Notes: generated by a model from the letters alone, not told the origin. DNA of 64,000 nt from Candidatus Ruminococcus avistercoris (GCA_019120315.1 DWVJ01000028.1:1-64000), one strand, 5' to 3'. Counted from the first letter of the stretch, positions 34,759-43,968 are shown. Translations and numbers: made by a program.

Positions 34759-36690
34759 CTAGTTTTCTGTTTTTTTGATAAAAGGTTTAAACTCTCTTCC
34801 GTTTCCTTTATAGAACCGGCTGAACAGTTCATAGTATTCCAGACGCAGAACCTGAATTCCCACGATCAGACCTTCCAGTCCGCAGACGAAAAGGTTGCCA
34901 AGCACGATGACAATCCAGTTGGGATTTCCGCTGGCCTGTACGCCTGCCAGTGTCAGCACCACTTCCATCATGGCCGCGTGGCTGACAGCAAAGGCGCCGA
35001 TACGGACAAAGGAAAGGGTATTGGAAAAGTAACTTAACAGGACTTCGAACATTTCGAAAAATCCCTGTACAAAGAACATTCCCTTGGATCCGGGCATGAT
35101 CTCTGACTTTTTATTCACCAGGTTGGTCAGCGGCTCCTTGAAGAAGATCAGGAGCAGCGGAATCACAAACATGACCACCAGTACGGCTGCCGCCGGCAGA
35201 GAATGACCGGACATGAACAGGAAAATCGTGGCAGTCAGCGCACCGTAGAATATGAGGCCTGCCACGGCGTTATGGTCAAACCAGATATTTTCCGTATCCT
35301 TTGCCTTGACGGCGTTGATGATGTGAAACACCATAGATAAAAGGATCAGGAACATACCAAAGCCGATGGCGACGATAAATACGGTATTCAGCGTTCCCAG
35401 GAAGGGCAGCGTGCTCATGTGGGTCTTCGGGCTGAGCCAGATGGGATCTTCCATCTCGAATCCGAAAAAGCTTCCGAACATAAATCCAAAGAAGGTGGAG
35501 AAGATGCCGGCCGTGGAAATGATGGCAGCAAGATCCATCTTTTTGAATTTATAAAGCAGCAGTCCGCCGATGAAGAGACAGAGCCCCTGTCCGATATCTC
35601 CGAACATGGCGCCGAAGATAAAGGCGTAGGTGATGGACACGAAGATGGTGGGGTCGATCTCATTGTAGGCGGGAAGACCGTACATGCGGATAAACATTTC
35701 AAAGGGACGGAACAGTTTTGGGTTGCGCAGCTTGGTAGGCGGCATGCCCAGCTCGTGTCCGGTGTAGTTTTCCACGAAAAAGTACACGTTCTCGTCGTCC
35801 CGGATATCTTCCTGGAAAGCGTCCGCATCCCGCTCGCTCATCCAGCCGCAGAGGATGTAGAACACTTCGTAATCGTCCTTGGTGCAGGCTGCCAGGCGGC
35901 GCACGTCAAAGTTGGTGGAACAGCTTTCCAGCGTCCTTTTGGCTGCCGCCAGCCGGTCTTTGTAGGTGTCGATCAGCTTTTGCAGCTTTGCTTTTAGCGC
36001 TTCATTTTTTTCGTTGGCGCTCTTTAATTCCGTTTCCAGATAGGCGAAAGCTTCCTCCGGGGTGCCGGAGTATTCATCCGGCAGATAAATGCGTTCAAAA
36101 TGCATGGATGCATAGACGGCATCGATTTTTTTCAGCTGCGCCCGGGGACAGAAGTAAGCGCCCCAGATGTAGGTATCGTCCTCGCCGCAGGGATAGAAAT
36201 AAGTGTCATAGTTATCGTAGATATAATTTTCAAATTTACTGAAATACTCTTTTGAGATCCGCCCGAACCGGAAACGGATAAACTCAAAATGAAGCAGCGA
36301 GGAAAGATTATAATGCAAAGCCTTGAAGGGCTGAATCTTTTTCATGGATTCATCCAGATGGCTGCGCTGCTTCTCCAGGTCCTCCAGCTCCTGGGTGACG
36401 GCCGTATACTGCTGGTCCACAGATTCAATCAGCTTCAGCGAGTCCTCAACGGACAGGGAGACTGAGGTGTCCACGGTACTGGCATCAAAAAGATTGCAGA
36501 ATTCACTGGCCTTATTCAGGGATTCCCGGTAAGGGTTTATCTGAATGTAGGGATCCAGATTCTGGACACTCTGGAGTTCGGTAAGGGCGTTCTCCAGATG
36601 AATCTCATATTTGGACAGATATTCGTTTACGACGCGGTCAATATCCGCTTTCGGACCGGTGATGCTGATAAATTTCATTTTCTCAATCAA
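34759..36690 (-). CDS. atpI: V-type ATPase subunit I (membrane stator)
   Basis: Subunit I holds the stator and provides the half-channels. The 643-residue product has a large soluble N-terminal part with coiled coils (1-345) and a C-terminal membrane domain with about seven helices. The latter includes FGAMFGDIGQGLCLFIGG and NTLSFVRIGAFAVSHAAMM, with the Arg thought to face the rotor carboxylate. It lies between C and K in the operon. Confidence 0.95.
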   Translation of the reverse strand: MIEKMKFISITGPKADIDRVVNEYLSKYEIHLENALTELQSVQNLDPYIQINPYRESLNKASEFCNLFDASTVDTSVSLSVEDSLKLIESVDQQYTAVTQELEDLEKQRSHLDESMKKIQPFKALHYNLSSLLHFEFIRFRFGRISKEYFSKFENYIYDNYDTYFYPCGEDDTYIWGAYFCPRAQLKKIDAVYASMHFERIYLPDEYSGTPEEAFAYLETELKSANEKNEALKAKLQKLIDTYKDRLAAAKRTLESCSTNFDVRRLAACTKDDYEVFYILCGWMSERDADAFQEDIRDDENVYFFVENYTGHELGMPPTKLRNPKLFRPFEMFIRMYGLPAYNEIDPTIFVSITYAFIFGAMFGDIGQGLCLFIGGLLLYKFKKMDLAAIISTAGIFSTFFGFMFGSFFGFEMEDPIWLSPKTHMSTLPFLGTLNTVFIVAIGFGMFLILLSMVFHIINAVKAKDTENIWFDHNAVAGLIFYGALTATIFLFMSGHSLPAAAVLVVMFVIPLLLIFFKEPLTNLVNKKSEIMPGSKGMFFVQGFFEMFEVLLSYFSNTLSFVRIGAFAVSHAAMMEVVLTLAGVQASGNPNWIVIVLGNLFVCGLEGLIVGIQVLRLEYYELFSRFYKGNGREFKPFIKKTEN

Positions 36691-36710
36691 TGAAGTACAC
36701 CTCCGGGTTG

Positions 36711-37751
36711 TTAAAATTTAAATATATGCGCAACTGTTTCTTCAGGAGGAACGCTGTAGCGAATACACTCCAAAGCTACAGTAAGGCGTCGGATTTCATG
36801 ATCTTTAAAGAAAAGATACTGGTAAATAGTCGCCGCCGAGAATGGATGACTCTTGGCGCTGCGCGTCAGCACACGCTTCATGATGGAAATATACATATCC
36901 TCCAGCGTGTCGGCGGACAGCTGCGGATAATGTTTTCCATAATAGGTACGGCTCAGTACATCTTCAAAAACCGTATTGTTTTCCGCTTCCACCAAAGCAG
37001 TGATCTCTTCCTTTTTCAGTTTATAATGAACAGGAAGAAGCAAAGCGTAGATATCGGCCGGGGTGGCCTGATAAAATTCTCTGGAACGGCGGATCCACTG
37101 CAGGTTCAGAAGATCAAATTTGTGACCGTACGCATTGGTGAGGCCTTTCAGGTCTTCATCATGAAACAGTTTGTCCTTTAACGTCCAGATGTTGCGGAAA
37201 TTAAAGACATCCAGCGCCGTCTCGTAGTCGAACAGCGTGGGTGATTCGATTTCCCTTAAATGGTTCAGCGGCTGGTAATATTCCGTGCCCTTCAGATTAT
37301 TGATGAAGTCTTCGATGGAAGACGAGGACGCCAGAAGGTTGATGTTTAAAGAAGAATGACGTCCGAAGAAGGCATGGAACATGGAGAGATCCAGTTCCAC
37401 ATCTCTGTGGTCAAAAACCTTGTTCAGACAGTTCTTCAGTATGGCCACTTCATAGCGTTTAAAGTAAAGGTCAAGGAATTTACGCTGTTCCATGTTGGCA
37501 AAACGGTACAGCCGTGTAAAATCATTGTATACGGCGTTGATCAGCAGCTTTTCGATCTGGCCCCGGTGAAGATCATTTTCATCAAGGGAAGCCCAGATCT
37601 GACTGTATGCCGGCCGCTGTTTCAGGTAGGCCACAGCCAGCGGGACGGAGGAAATTTCCGCCAGTTCCCGGTACTGGTCATCCGTCAGAAGATTGCTTTT
37701 CATGGCGCGTATTTTCGTTACGAGACCGCTGTATGAAAGCATTTTTCCCAT
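36711..37751 (-). CDS. atpC: V-type ATPase subunit C
   Basis: Subunit C (the eukaryotic d homologue) is the socket joining the central stalk to the membrane ring. The 346-residue helical product starts MGKMLSYSGLVTKIRAMKSNLL and shows the three-fold helical repeats typical of the family, with Tyr- and Leu-rich segments. It starts four bases after the small coiled-coil gene and is followed after 20 bases by subunit I. Confidence 0.92.
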   Translation of the reverse strand: MGKMLSYSGLVTKIRAMKSNLLTDDQYRELAEISSVPLAVAYLKQRPAYSQIWASLDENDLHRGQIEKLLINAVYNDFTRLYRFANMEQRKFLDLYFKRYEVAILKNCLNKVFDHRDVELDLSMFHAFFGRHSSLNINLLASSSSIEDFINNLKGTEYYQPLNHLREIESPTLFDYETALDVFNFRNIWTLKDKLFHDEDLKGLTNAYGHKFDLLNLQWIRRSREFYQATPADIYALLLPVHYKLKKEEITALVEAENNTVFEDVLSRTYYGKHYPQLSADTLEDMYISIMKRVLTRSAKSHPFSAATIYQYLFFKDHEIRRLTVALECIRYSVPPEETVAHIFKF

Positions 37752-37755
37752 AATC

Positions 37756-38067
37756 TCATACCTCGGTTATTCTTTTTACGATCTCATCGGACAGTTTGCT
37801 GTGTTTTTCTTCGAAAGACTGATAAAGAGAAGCCAGCCCGTGTTCGGTGTCATCCTGTAATTTTTTCAGTGCCTGTTCATTTTCCGCCTGCAGTTCTTCC
37901 CGCAGAGCTTCCAGACGTTTCTGGGTGTCAGCTTCTACCTGTTCATCGAAAGCTTTGATCTGCTCCTGCATCTTGGAATCCAGCACCTTGAGCTGCGCAT
38001 TGGCGTTTTCCATAATCTTCTTTGCGGCAATCTCAATCTCGGATAGTTTTTTCATTACTGTTTCCAT
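37756..38067 (-). CDS. V-type ATPase small coiled-coil subunit (G/H type)
   Basis: The 103-residue product is almost wholly a charged coiled coil (Glu/Lys/Gln-rich, METVMKKLSEIEIAAKKI at the start), as expected for the partner of subunit E in the peripheral stalk. GGAGGC precedes the ATG. It is the first gene of the operon order G/H-C-I-K-F-E-A-B-D. A promoter was not confidently placed; TATTAT lies about 40 bases upstream on the minus strand without a good -35. Confidence 0.85.
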   Translation of the reverse strand: METVMKKLSEIEIAAKKIMENANAQLKVLDSKMQEQIKAFDEQVEADTQKRLEALREELQAENEQALKKLQDDTEHGLASLYQSFEEKHSKLSDEIVKRITEV

Positions 38068-38243
38068 ATGTGCCTCCTGTTTGTGTGGTCAAAAACTTCT
38101 GCACTATATAATACACTCTTTTTCGAAAAAAACCAGACCCAATATGAAAAAAAATAAAAGAAATGCCTTTTATCTGTCCCGGTTTTATAGTAATATAAAA
38201 TACAAATATTTTACAAAATACCAGGAAAAAAGGAAAATTGCTT

Positions 38244-38888
38244 ATGAGATTAAGAAATATTCCCGGTTCGAAAGAGATCATCGGTTCCAGCAGGTACGTG
38301 GTTCAGGAACCGCAGAAGTTCAAAGGACGCTGGCAGGAAAAGTTTTTAAGGACGGCGCCCCTTCATATTGAAGTAGGGATGGGGAAGGGGCGGTTTATCA
38401 TGGATATGGCCCGGCTGCATCCGGAAATCAATTACGTGGGGATCGAAATGTACGACAGCGTCCTGCTGCGCGCCGTACAGAAGATGGATCAGACGGAGGA
38501 AGATTTGCCAAACCTGTGTTTCCTCAGAGTGGACGCCAGAGAGCTTCCGGACATTTTCGCGCCGGGCGAGGTGGATCGGATCTATCTGAATTTTTCGGAT
38601 CCCTGGCCCAAAGACCGTCATGCCAAACGCCGTCTGACTTCCCGGCAGTTTCTGGAACGGTATGACCGGATTCTGAAACCGGAAGGCCATCTGGAATTCA
38701 AGACGGATAACCGGGATCTTTTTGTGTTTTCTCTGGAAGAGGCAAAGACGGCGGGGTGGAAAATCCTGGATGACACCTTCGATCTTCATAAAGATGAGAA
38801 GCTGTGTCAGGGGAATGTGATGACAGAATATGAAGAGAAATTTTCCTCCCAGGGGAATCCCATCTGCAAAATGATTATCTGCCGGTGA
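38244..38888 (+). CDS. trmB: tRNA (guanine-N7-)-methyltransferase
   Basis: TrmB methylates G46 of tRNA using SAM. The 214-residue product shows IEVGMGKGRFIMDMA (SAM motif), YVGIEMYDSVL, and the FSDPWPKDRHAKRRL substrate motif. The start is ATG 38244, with AAGGA about 10 bases upstream; a TTG at 38238 is less likely. It is divergent from the V-ATPase operon and stands two elements upstream of a tRNA gene. Confidence 0.95.
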   Translation: MRLRNIPGSKEIIGSSRYVVQEPQKFKGRWQEKFLRTAPLHIEVGMGKGRFIMDMARLHPEINYVGIEMYDSVLLRAVQKMDQTEEDLPNLCFLRVDARELPDIFAPGEVDRIYLNFSDPWPKDRHAKRRLTSRQFLERYDRILKPEGHLEFKTDNRDLFVFSLEEAKTAGWKILDDTFDLHKDEKLCQGNVMTEYEEKFSSQGNPICKMIICR

Positions 38889-38965
38889 TTTCCGGCAGAT
38901 AATCCGGGCAGCAGGCGGACTGTTTCATATATTAATAGGGAAGAAGTTTTCCGGAGGAAAAGCAA

Positions 38966-39103
38966 ATGGCCAGATACCGTGGATTTAAGGGAACCTTGCT
39001 GCAATGGTGCTATCGGAACAGGAAGACAGACTGTCTGTTGATGGGACTTTTGCAGGCTGTAAATGAGCTGAATCAGATGCTGTCCGGGAGAAAAAGACGA
39101 TGA
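38966..39103 (+). CDS. possible 45-residue basic protein
   Basis: ATG 38966 follows CCGGAGG with good spacing and opens a 45-residue frame beginning MARYRGFKGTLLQWCYRNRK and ending with a basic GRKRR tail. It is rich in Arg and Lys with a Leu-rich middle (LLMGLLQAVNELNQML). I do not recognise it. The good ribosome binding site and basic amphipathic character make it a plausible small protein, but chance cannot be excluded. Confidence 0.45.
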   Translation: MARYRGFKGTLLQWCYRNRKTDCLLMGLLQAVNELNQMLSGRKRR

Positions 39104-39141
39104 TCGAAAGAAATTATTAAAAAAACAAAAAATATTTATAA

Positions 39142-39167
39142 AAAAAGGGTTGATTTTTCGACCCTTT
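39142..39167 (+). terminator. weak stem-loop overlapping the tRNA promoter
   Basis: AAAAGGGT pairs with ACCCTTTT (8 bp, 10-base loop). It could end upstream transcription, but it also overlaps the -35 of the tRNA-Lys promoter. Confidence 0.35.
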
Positions 39168-39177
39168 TCCATTATAA
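39149..39177 (+). promoter_or_regulatory. promoter of tRNA-Lys
   Basis: TTGATT (39149-39154) and TATAAT (39172-39177) are separated by 17 bases, 31 bases before the mature tRNA. Confidence 0.75.
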
Positions 39178-39208
39178 TAGCAATCACGTTGAAAAAATAA
39201 TAAATCGA

Positions 39209-39281
39209 GCGCGATTAGCTCAGCTGGCAGAGCACCTGACTCTTAATCAGGGTGTCCAGGGTTCGAACCCCTGATCGCGCA
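39209..39281 (+). tRNA. tRNA-Lys (anticodon CUU)
   Basis: A full cloverleaf is present: acceptor GCGCGAT/ATCGCGC, D-arm GCTCAGCTGGCAGAGC, anticodon stem CCTGA/TCAGG around CTCTTAA (anticodon CTT, reading AAG), and T-arm CAGGG-TTCGAAC-CCCTG. The discriminator is A and CCA is not encoded. Confidence 0.97.
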
Positions 39282-39389
39282 TTAAAGGCACTGTTTTTGG
39301 GGACGAGAAGCCCTGGGGACGGTGTTTTTATTTTGTCCTTTCCTGCAGCGGCGGGAAGGCGCGCTGATGATGAAAGGGGAATGAGAAAA

Positions 39390-40124
39390 ATGGGGAATGA
39401 ACTGACGGAAGGTCCGGTGACGAAATCCATGCTGCGCTTTGCAGTTCCCATTATTCTGGGAGATCTGCTGCAGCAGTGTTACAATATCGCGGATACGGTG
39501 ATCGTGGGAAGGTTTCTGGGCGCCGATGCTCTGGCTGCGGTGGGATCATCCTTTTCTCTGATGACTTTCCTTACCTCCATCCTGCTGGGGCTGGCCATGG
39601 GAAGCGGAACGGTATTTTCCATCCGCTTCGGTCAGAAGGACAGAAAAGCGCTGAAAGAGTGCGTTCTGGCGTCTTTTGTGCTTCTTTTTGCGGTGACCGT
39701 TTTTCTGACGGCGGTGATCTTTGCCGGGATGTTCGGTATCTTTTTATATAACTTTTTTGCAGCGCTTCTGCGCTCTTTGGGGAATTCTGTTGTGCCGCTG
39801 ATTTTCCTGGCGGTGTCCGCCGGCCTGAATATCGGTCTGGATCTGTGGTTTGTAGCCGGTCTGGAATGGGGCGTGGCTGGAGCGGCCGGAGCCACGGTGA
39901 TATCCCAGTATGTGTCGGGGATCGGCATTGCCGTCTATACGCGGGTTCGTTTCCCGGAACTGATACGAAAAGAGAAGGGAATCCGTCTCAGAAAAGAACG
40001 GATCCGGGAGATTACCGGATTTTCGGCCCTTACCTGTCTGCAGCAGTCCATCATGAATCTGGGAATCCTGGCGGACGCTTTGGGAACAGGATATTATCTG
40101 TTTTGGAAAAAGAAACGACATTAG
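39390..40124 (+). pseudogene. deleted MATE-family multidrug efflux gene
   Basis: The frame from ATG 39390 (AGGGGA upstream) encodes the start of a MATE transporter: LTEGPVTKSMLRFAVPIILG, QQCYNIADTVIVGRFLGADA. It has lost a stretch between VIFAGMFGI and FLYNFFAALLRSLGNS, where about 25-35 residues including a helix are expected. It also breaks off after FSALTCLQQSIMNLGIL into an unrelated tail, 245 residues in all against about 450 normally. Two deletions in one gene indicate a non-functional remnant, although the frame remains open. It lies about 110 bases after tRNA-Lys. Confidence 0.82.
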
Positions 40125-40144
40125 ACGGCCGGGAGAAAAATTTC

Positions 40145-41101
40145 TTAAAGAAGAGTGCCCGTATCTTTTGTCTGATAATGGTAAAGCTGCTGCAGGCTGT
40201 TTTTGAAGGAGTCGCTGCGGACGCAGTCAATCACTGCCTCAAAAGCAGTTTTGGAAAGATCCCGCCGGCGGAAAATCAGATCCATGGATGCCAGGCCCAG
40301 GGGAATGAATTCCAGTTCCGGGAAAAAGGCGGTATACAGACTTGTGCACAGGCAGGCGTCGGCGGATTTGGCTGATACGGCTCCTGCAGCCGACATGCCC
40401 GACATGTATTCTTTGTCGTAGCCGGCAATGGAAGAAGGATCCAGGTGGCGGGCGCTCAGAAATTCGTCCAGCATCATGCGGATACTGCTTCCCTTTTCCC
40501 GGTTGGCGATTCTCACCGTGCCCTTCGTCAGGTCTTCCAGGGTGTGCAGATGAAAGGGATTGCCGGGAGCAGTCAGAATCCCTTCCGTGTAACGTCCGAT
40601 GTGTAAAACAGCGGCGGGCGTACCGGGCAGAAACGGTGCAGCCTGCCGGTATACTGTCTGCAGATCGGCAGTATGGGAAAAGGTGGCCAGAGCTAGATGT
40701 ATTTTTTCGAAATAAAGCGAATAGAGACTGTTGTACGTATTTGTATAGGAATGCAGCAGAGGAACCGGATGGGGCGTCAGCTCCATCTGGTTTTTTATCA
40801 GCTCCACCACGGAAGAATCCTGTCCCCCCACGATCAGACCGCTGGCGTTGGACAGGTAATCCATTTTCAGCACGGAGTCGGGAAACTCTGTTTCCGGCTG
40901 GCCGGTGGGCGGCAGGGGAGCGGATGCGCCAAAGGAGGAGGGGATCGCATTCGTATACTGATCCAGCTGTGCCTGGCTGATCCGGAACTGTTTTCCGATT
41001 TTGACGGAAGACAGTTCTCCTCTTTTGATCAGTTCATAAACAGTCGTCTTTTTTATTTTCAGATAATCGGCCACTTCCTGAGCCGTGTACATTTTTTCCA
41101 T
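40145..41101 (-). CDS. HTH regulator with periplasmic-binding-protein-like sensor, molybdate locus
   Basis: The 318-residue product begins with a MerR/excisionase-like helix-turn-helix (MYTAQEVADYLKIKKTTVYELIKRG, residues 4-55). A PBP-like domain of the type found in ModE-related and MetI-associated regulators follows (LIVGGQDSSVVELI, VRIANREKGSSIRMMLDEFL, SMDLIFRRRDLSKTAFEAVID). The start is the ATG at 41101 after AAGGAAGG; the frame extends 82 residues upstream without support. It is divergent from modABC, so it is likely a one-component regulator that senses molybdate or tungstate and acts on the shared intergenic region. This is inference from position. Confidence 0.87.
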   Translation of the reverse strand: MEKMYTAQEVADYLKIKKTTVYELIKRGELSSVKIGKQFRISQAQLDQYTNAIPSSFGASAPLPPTGQPETEFPDSVLKMDYLSNASGLIVGGQDSSVVELIKNQMELTPHPVPLLHSYTNTYNSLYSLYFEKIHLALATFSHTADLQTVYRQAAPFLPGTPAAVLHIGRYTEGILTAPGNPFHLHTLEDLTKGTVRIANREKGSSIRMMLDEFLSARHLDPSSIAGYDKEYMSGMSAAGAVSAKSADACLCTSLYTAFFPELEFIPLGLASMDLIFRRRDLSKTAFEAVIDCVRSDSFKNSLQQLYHYQTKDTGTLL

Positions 41102-41188
41102 GAAAAACCTTCCTTTGATTTGTATTTCCTTGTTTTCAGCGTAACAAGAAAAAAAACAACAGTCAAGTTTCTTTTTCGACATAGAACA

Positions 41189-41218
41189 TTGACAAAAATA
41201 ATAAAAATAGATTAAAAT
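41189..41218 (+). promoter_or_regulatory. promoter of modA
   Basis: A consensus TTGACA (41189-41194) and TAAAAT (41213-41218) are separated by 18 bases, about 40 bases before the modA ATG. Confidence 0.75.
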
Positions 41219-41259
41219 AAACGAAACATCACTAAACAGAAAAAGACGGAGGAAACAAG

Positions 41260-42081
41260 ATGAAAAGGAAAATCTTAGCGATGATTCTCGCGCTGACGAT
41301 GGCGGGAACGCTGCTGGCCGGATGTCAGAGCAGCTCCGGCGGCACACAGAATGAGGCGGAGACGCCAGAGGAACCGGTGGAGCTGTATGTATTTATTGCC
41401 GCCAGCTTAAGCAATGCCATGGAAGAGTTGAAAACCATGTACCAGGAAGAAAATCCCAATGTGGATATCAAGTATAATGCGGACAGCTCCGGAACACTGC
41501 AGACCCAGATTGAGGAAGGGGCGCAGTGCGATATCTTTTTCTCGGCGGCGCTGCAGCAGATGGACGCCCTGGCAGAAGGCGGATATGTGCAGGAATCGGA
41601 TGTGACCGATTTGCTGGAAAATAAAGTAGTGTTGATCAAGCCGGTGGGCGGCGAGACTTCGGTGACCGGATTCTCCGATATTACCAATGCGGCCAATCTG
41701 GCGCTGGCAGGCGAGGACGTCCCGGTGGGACAGTATGCAAGGAAGATTTTTGACAATCTGGGTATCACGGATCAGGTGATGGCTATGGAAATCAATGAGG
41801 GGGCCAATGTGACGGCAGTGCTGACTGCGGTGGCGGAGCACAGCAATGAGGTCGGAATCGTCTATTCCACAGACGCAGCATCCATGCCCGACGATGTGGA
41901 AGTGATCGCTCAGGCTACGGAAGAGGAAGTGGGCGAAGCCGTCATCTACCCGGTGGGACTGGTGAAGGATGAACAGGCCACAGAAGCGCAGACAGAGGCG
42001 GCAAAGGATTTTTATGAATATCTCCAGTCTGATGAAGCTGCGGCGGTCTTTGAAACATACGGCTTTGCCGTGGGTCAGTAA
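41260..42081 (+). CDS. modA: molybdate-binding lipoprotein
   Basis: ModA captures molybdate or tungstate outside the cell. The 273-residue lipoprotein has a lipobox ending LLAGC (Cys22) and an acidic linker. The ModA fold shows FIAASLSNAMEEL, YNADSSGTLQTQIEEGAQCDIFFSAA and KVVLIKPVGG, with the Ser residues typical of oxyanion binding. GGAGG lies before the ATG. A hairpin and a second promoter separate it from modB. Confidence 0.94.
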   Translation: MKRKILAMILALTMAGTLLAGCQSSSGGTQNEAETPEEPVELYVFIAASLSNAMEELKTMYQEENPNVDIKYNADSSGTLQTQIEEGAQCDIFFSAALQQMDALAEGGYVQESDVTDLLENKVVLIKPVGGETSVTGFSDITNAANLALAGEDVPVGQYARKIFDNLGITDQVMAMEINEGANVTAVLTAVAEHSNEVGIVYSTDAASMPDDVEVIAQATEEEVGEAVIYPVGLVKDEQATEAQTEAAKDFYEYLQSDEAAAVFETYGFAVGQ

Positions 42082-42096
42082 AGGCAGAACCAGAGG

Positions 42097-42124
42097 GCGG
42101 GAGTTGAAAAACTTCCGCTTTTTC
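42097..42124 (+). terminator. stem-loop with T-tract between modA and modB
   Basis: GCGGGAGTT pairs with AACTTCCGC (9 bp, one G-U pair) around a GAAA tetraloop, then TTTTT. It should end much of the modA transcript. Confidence 0.75.
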
Positions 42125-42132
42125 TATATAAT
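42104..42132 (+). promoter_or_regulatory. internal promoter for modBC inside the modA terminator
   Basis: TTGAAA (42104-42109) lies across the hairpin loop and TATAAT (42127-42132) is 17 bases downstream, 37 bases before the modB ATG. Confidence 0.6.
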
Positions 42133-42168
42133 GAATATCACTTTGGAGGAAAGGAAAGCGATCTGCTT

Positions 42169-42870
42169 ATGATGGAAATCATTCAGAATATTGACTGGAG
42201 TCCGCTGTGGATTTCTCTGAAAACAGGATTTGTGGCCACGGTGGCGGCTTTCTTTACGGGGATTTTGGCGGCGCGGCTGGTGATGCGGCTGGGCGATAAG
42301 GCCAAATGGATTGCCGACGGTTTCCTGACGCTTCCGTTGGTTCTGCCGCCGACGGTGGCTGGCTTTCTTCTCCTTTTGCTGTTTAGTCTGCGAAGACCCT
42401 TCGGGAAGTTTTTGCTGGTCAATTTCGACATCAAGATCGTCCAGACCTGGCCGGGCTGTGTGATTGCGGCGGCGGTGATTGCCTTTCCGCTGATGTACCG
42501 CAACGCCAGGGCGGCCTTTGAGCAGGTGGATATCAATATGATTTATGCCGGACGCACATTGGGGCTGTCGGAGAGCCGGATTTTCTGGAAAATCATTATG
42601 CCGCTGGCGGCGCCGGGAATTGCTTCCGGAACTGTGCTGGCATTTGCAAGAGCGCTGGGAGAGTACGGAGCCACCTCCATGCTGGCGGGCAATATTCTGG
42701 GGAAGACCAGAACCATTTCCGTGGCCATCGCTTCGGAGACGGCTGCTGGGAATTACGATGTGGCCGGATTCTGGGTAGTGGTGATTGTGGCGGTATCTTT
42801 CTTCATTGTGGTGGCGATCAATATGACTTCCCAAAGAGGTATGGGAAGACGGATGAAGAGGTGGAAATAA
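42169..42870 (+). CDS. modB: molybdate ABC transporter permease
   Basis: ModB forms the membrane channel. The 233-residue product has about five hydrophobic segments and the permease signature EYGATSMLAGNILGKTRT preceded by ALG. The start is ATG 42169 or 42172; the nearest GGAGG (about 42145) is rather far, and AAGGAAAG is closer. It overlaps modC by one base (TAATG). Confidence 0.93.
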   Translation: MMEIIQNIDWSPLWISLKTGFVATVAAFFTGILAARLVMRLGDKAKWIADGFLTLPLVLPPTVAGFLLLLLFSLRRPFGKFLLVNFDIKIVQTWPGCVIAAAVIAFPLMYRNARAAFEQVDINMIYAGRTLGLSESRIFWKIIMPLAAPGIASGTVLAFARALGEYGATSMLAGNILGKTRTISVAIASETAAGNYDVAGFWVVVIVAVSFFIVVAINMTSQRGMGRRMKRWK

Positions 42871-43922
42871 TGGCGCTGGAAGTGGATATCAGAAAAAAAT
42901 TTTCCGGATTTACGCTGGATGTTTCCTTCCGGTCGGAGGGCGGCTGTATGGGAATCCTGGGCGCTTCCGGCTGCGGAAAAAGCATGACGCTGAAATGTAT
43001 CGCCGGGATTGAAAAGCCGGATGAGGGACGGATCGTGCTGGACGGCAAAGTGCTTTTTGATTCGGAAAAAAGGATCGATCTAAAGCCTCAGAGACGAAAC
43101 GTGGGGTATCTTTTTCAGAATTATGCTCTGTTTCCCAATATGACGGTGGAAGAAAATATCGGAATCGGCATGAAAGAAAAGAAAGAGCAGAGAAAGATGC
43201 TGGCGGCAAAACAGATAGAAAGGTTTCAGCTGCAGGGTCTGGAGAAGCGGTATCCCTTCGAACTGTCAGGCGGTCAGCAGCAGCGGGTGGCGCTGGCGCG
43301 GATCTTAAGCTGCAGTCCGGATATCATCATGCTGGACGAACCGTTCTCAGCCCTGGACGGTTATCTGAAAGATACGCTGCAGCTGGAGATGCAGGAGGTT
43401 CTGGCCGGATACGGGAAAGATGTCCTTTTCGTCTCTCACAGCCGGGATGAGATCTTTAAATTCTGCAGCCGAATGTGTCTGATCTCCGGAGGCAGCAGTA
43501 TGCTGGTAGGGGATACCAGGGAGATTTTTTCCCGCCCCGGCACCCTGGAAGCGGCCAGACTGACCGGATGCAAGAACTTTTCGGCCGTTGAGAAACTAAG
43601 CGACTATGAGCTGTATGCCTCCGACTGGAATTTCCGCATGAAAACGGCGGAAAGGATCGGCGATGATATCCGTTATGTGGCGGTGCGGGGGCACTGGCTG
43701 ATTCCATCCTGGGAAAAAGGTCAGGAAAATACCATGGCCATAGAGGAGGCCGGTTATACGGAGACGCCTTTCGAGAAGCAGTATCTCTTTGTCAACAGGG
43801 AAGGGGAAAATAATAGCCGGATCTGGTGGATGGTGAACAAAAAAGATTTTATCGACGGCGATCTGGGAGGACTGCCGCCTTATATGATTTTTCCGAAGGA
43901 GCACATTATGCTGCTTCGTTAA
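42870..43922 (+). CDS. modC: molybdate ABC transporter ATPase
   Basis: ModC drives uptake. The 350-residue product shows Walker A GASGCGKS (31-38), Q-loop YLFQNYALFPN, signature LSGGQQQRVALARIL and Walker B IIMLDEPFSALD. The C-terminal 120 residues do not show the clear Mop/TOBE repeat of typical ModC and read as a different beta-rich domain (RYVAVRGHWLIPSWEKG, FPKEHIMLLR). A free-standing Mop protein is encoded just downstream and may take over that role. ATG 42870 follows AGAGGTGG; a GTG at 42861 overlaps the SD. Confidence 0.92.
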   Translation: MALEVDIRKKFSGFTLDVSFRSEGGCMGILGASGCGKSMTLKCIAGIEKPDEGRIVLDGKVLFDSEKRIDLKPQRRNVGYLFQNYALFPNMTVEENIGIGMKEKKEQRKMLAAKQIERFQLQGLEKRYPFELSGGQQQRVALARILSCSPDIIMLDEPFSALDGYLKDTLQLEMQEVLAGYGKDVLFVSHSRDEIFKFCSRMCLISGGSSMLVGDTREIFSRPGTLEAARLTGCKNFSAVEKLSDYELYASDWNFRMKTAERIGDDIRYVAVRGHWLIPSWEKGQENTMAIEEAGYTETPFEKQYLFVNREGENNSRIWWMVNKKDFIDGDLGGLPPYMIFPKEHIMLLR

Positions 43923-43968
43923 AATAAAACGTACCTGATGGTAAAAGGAAAAAGAAAGGAAGACAGCG

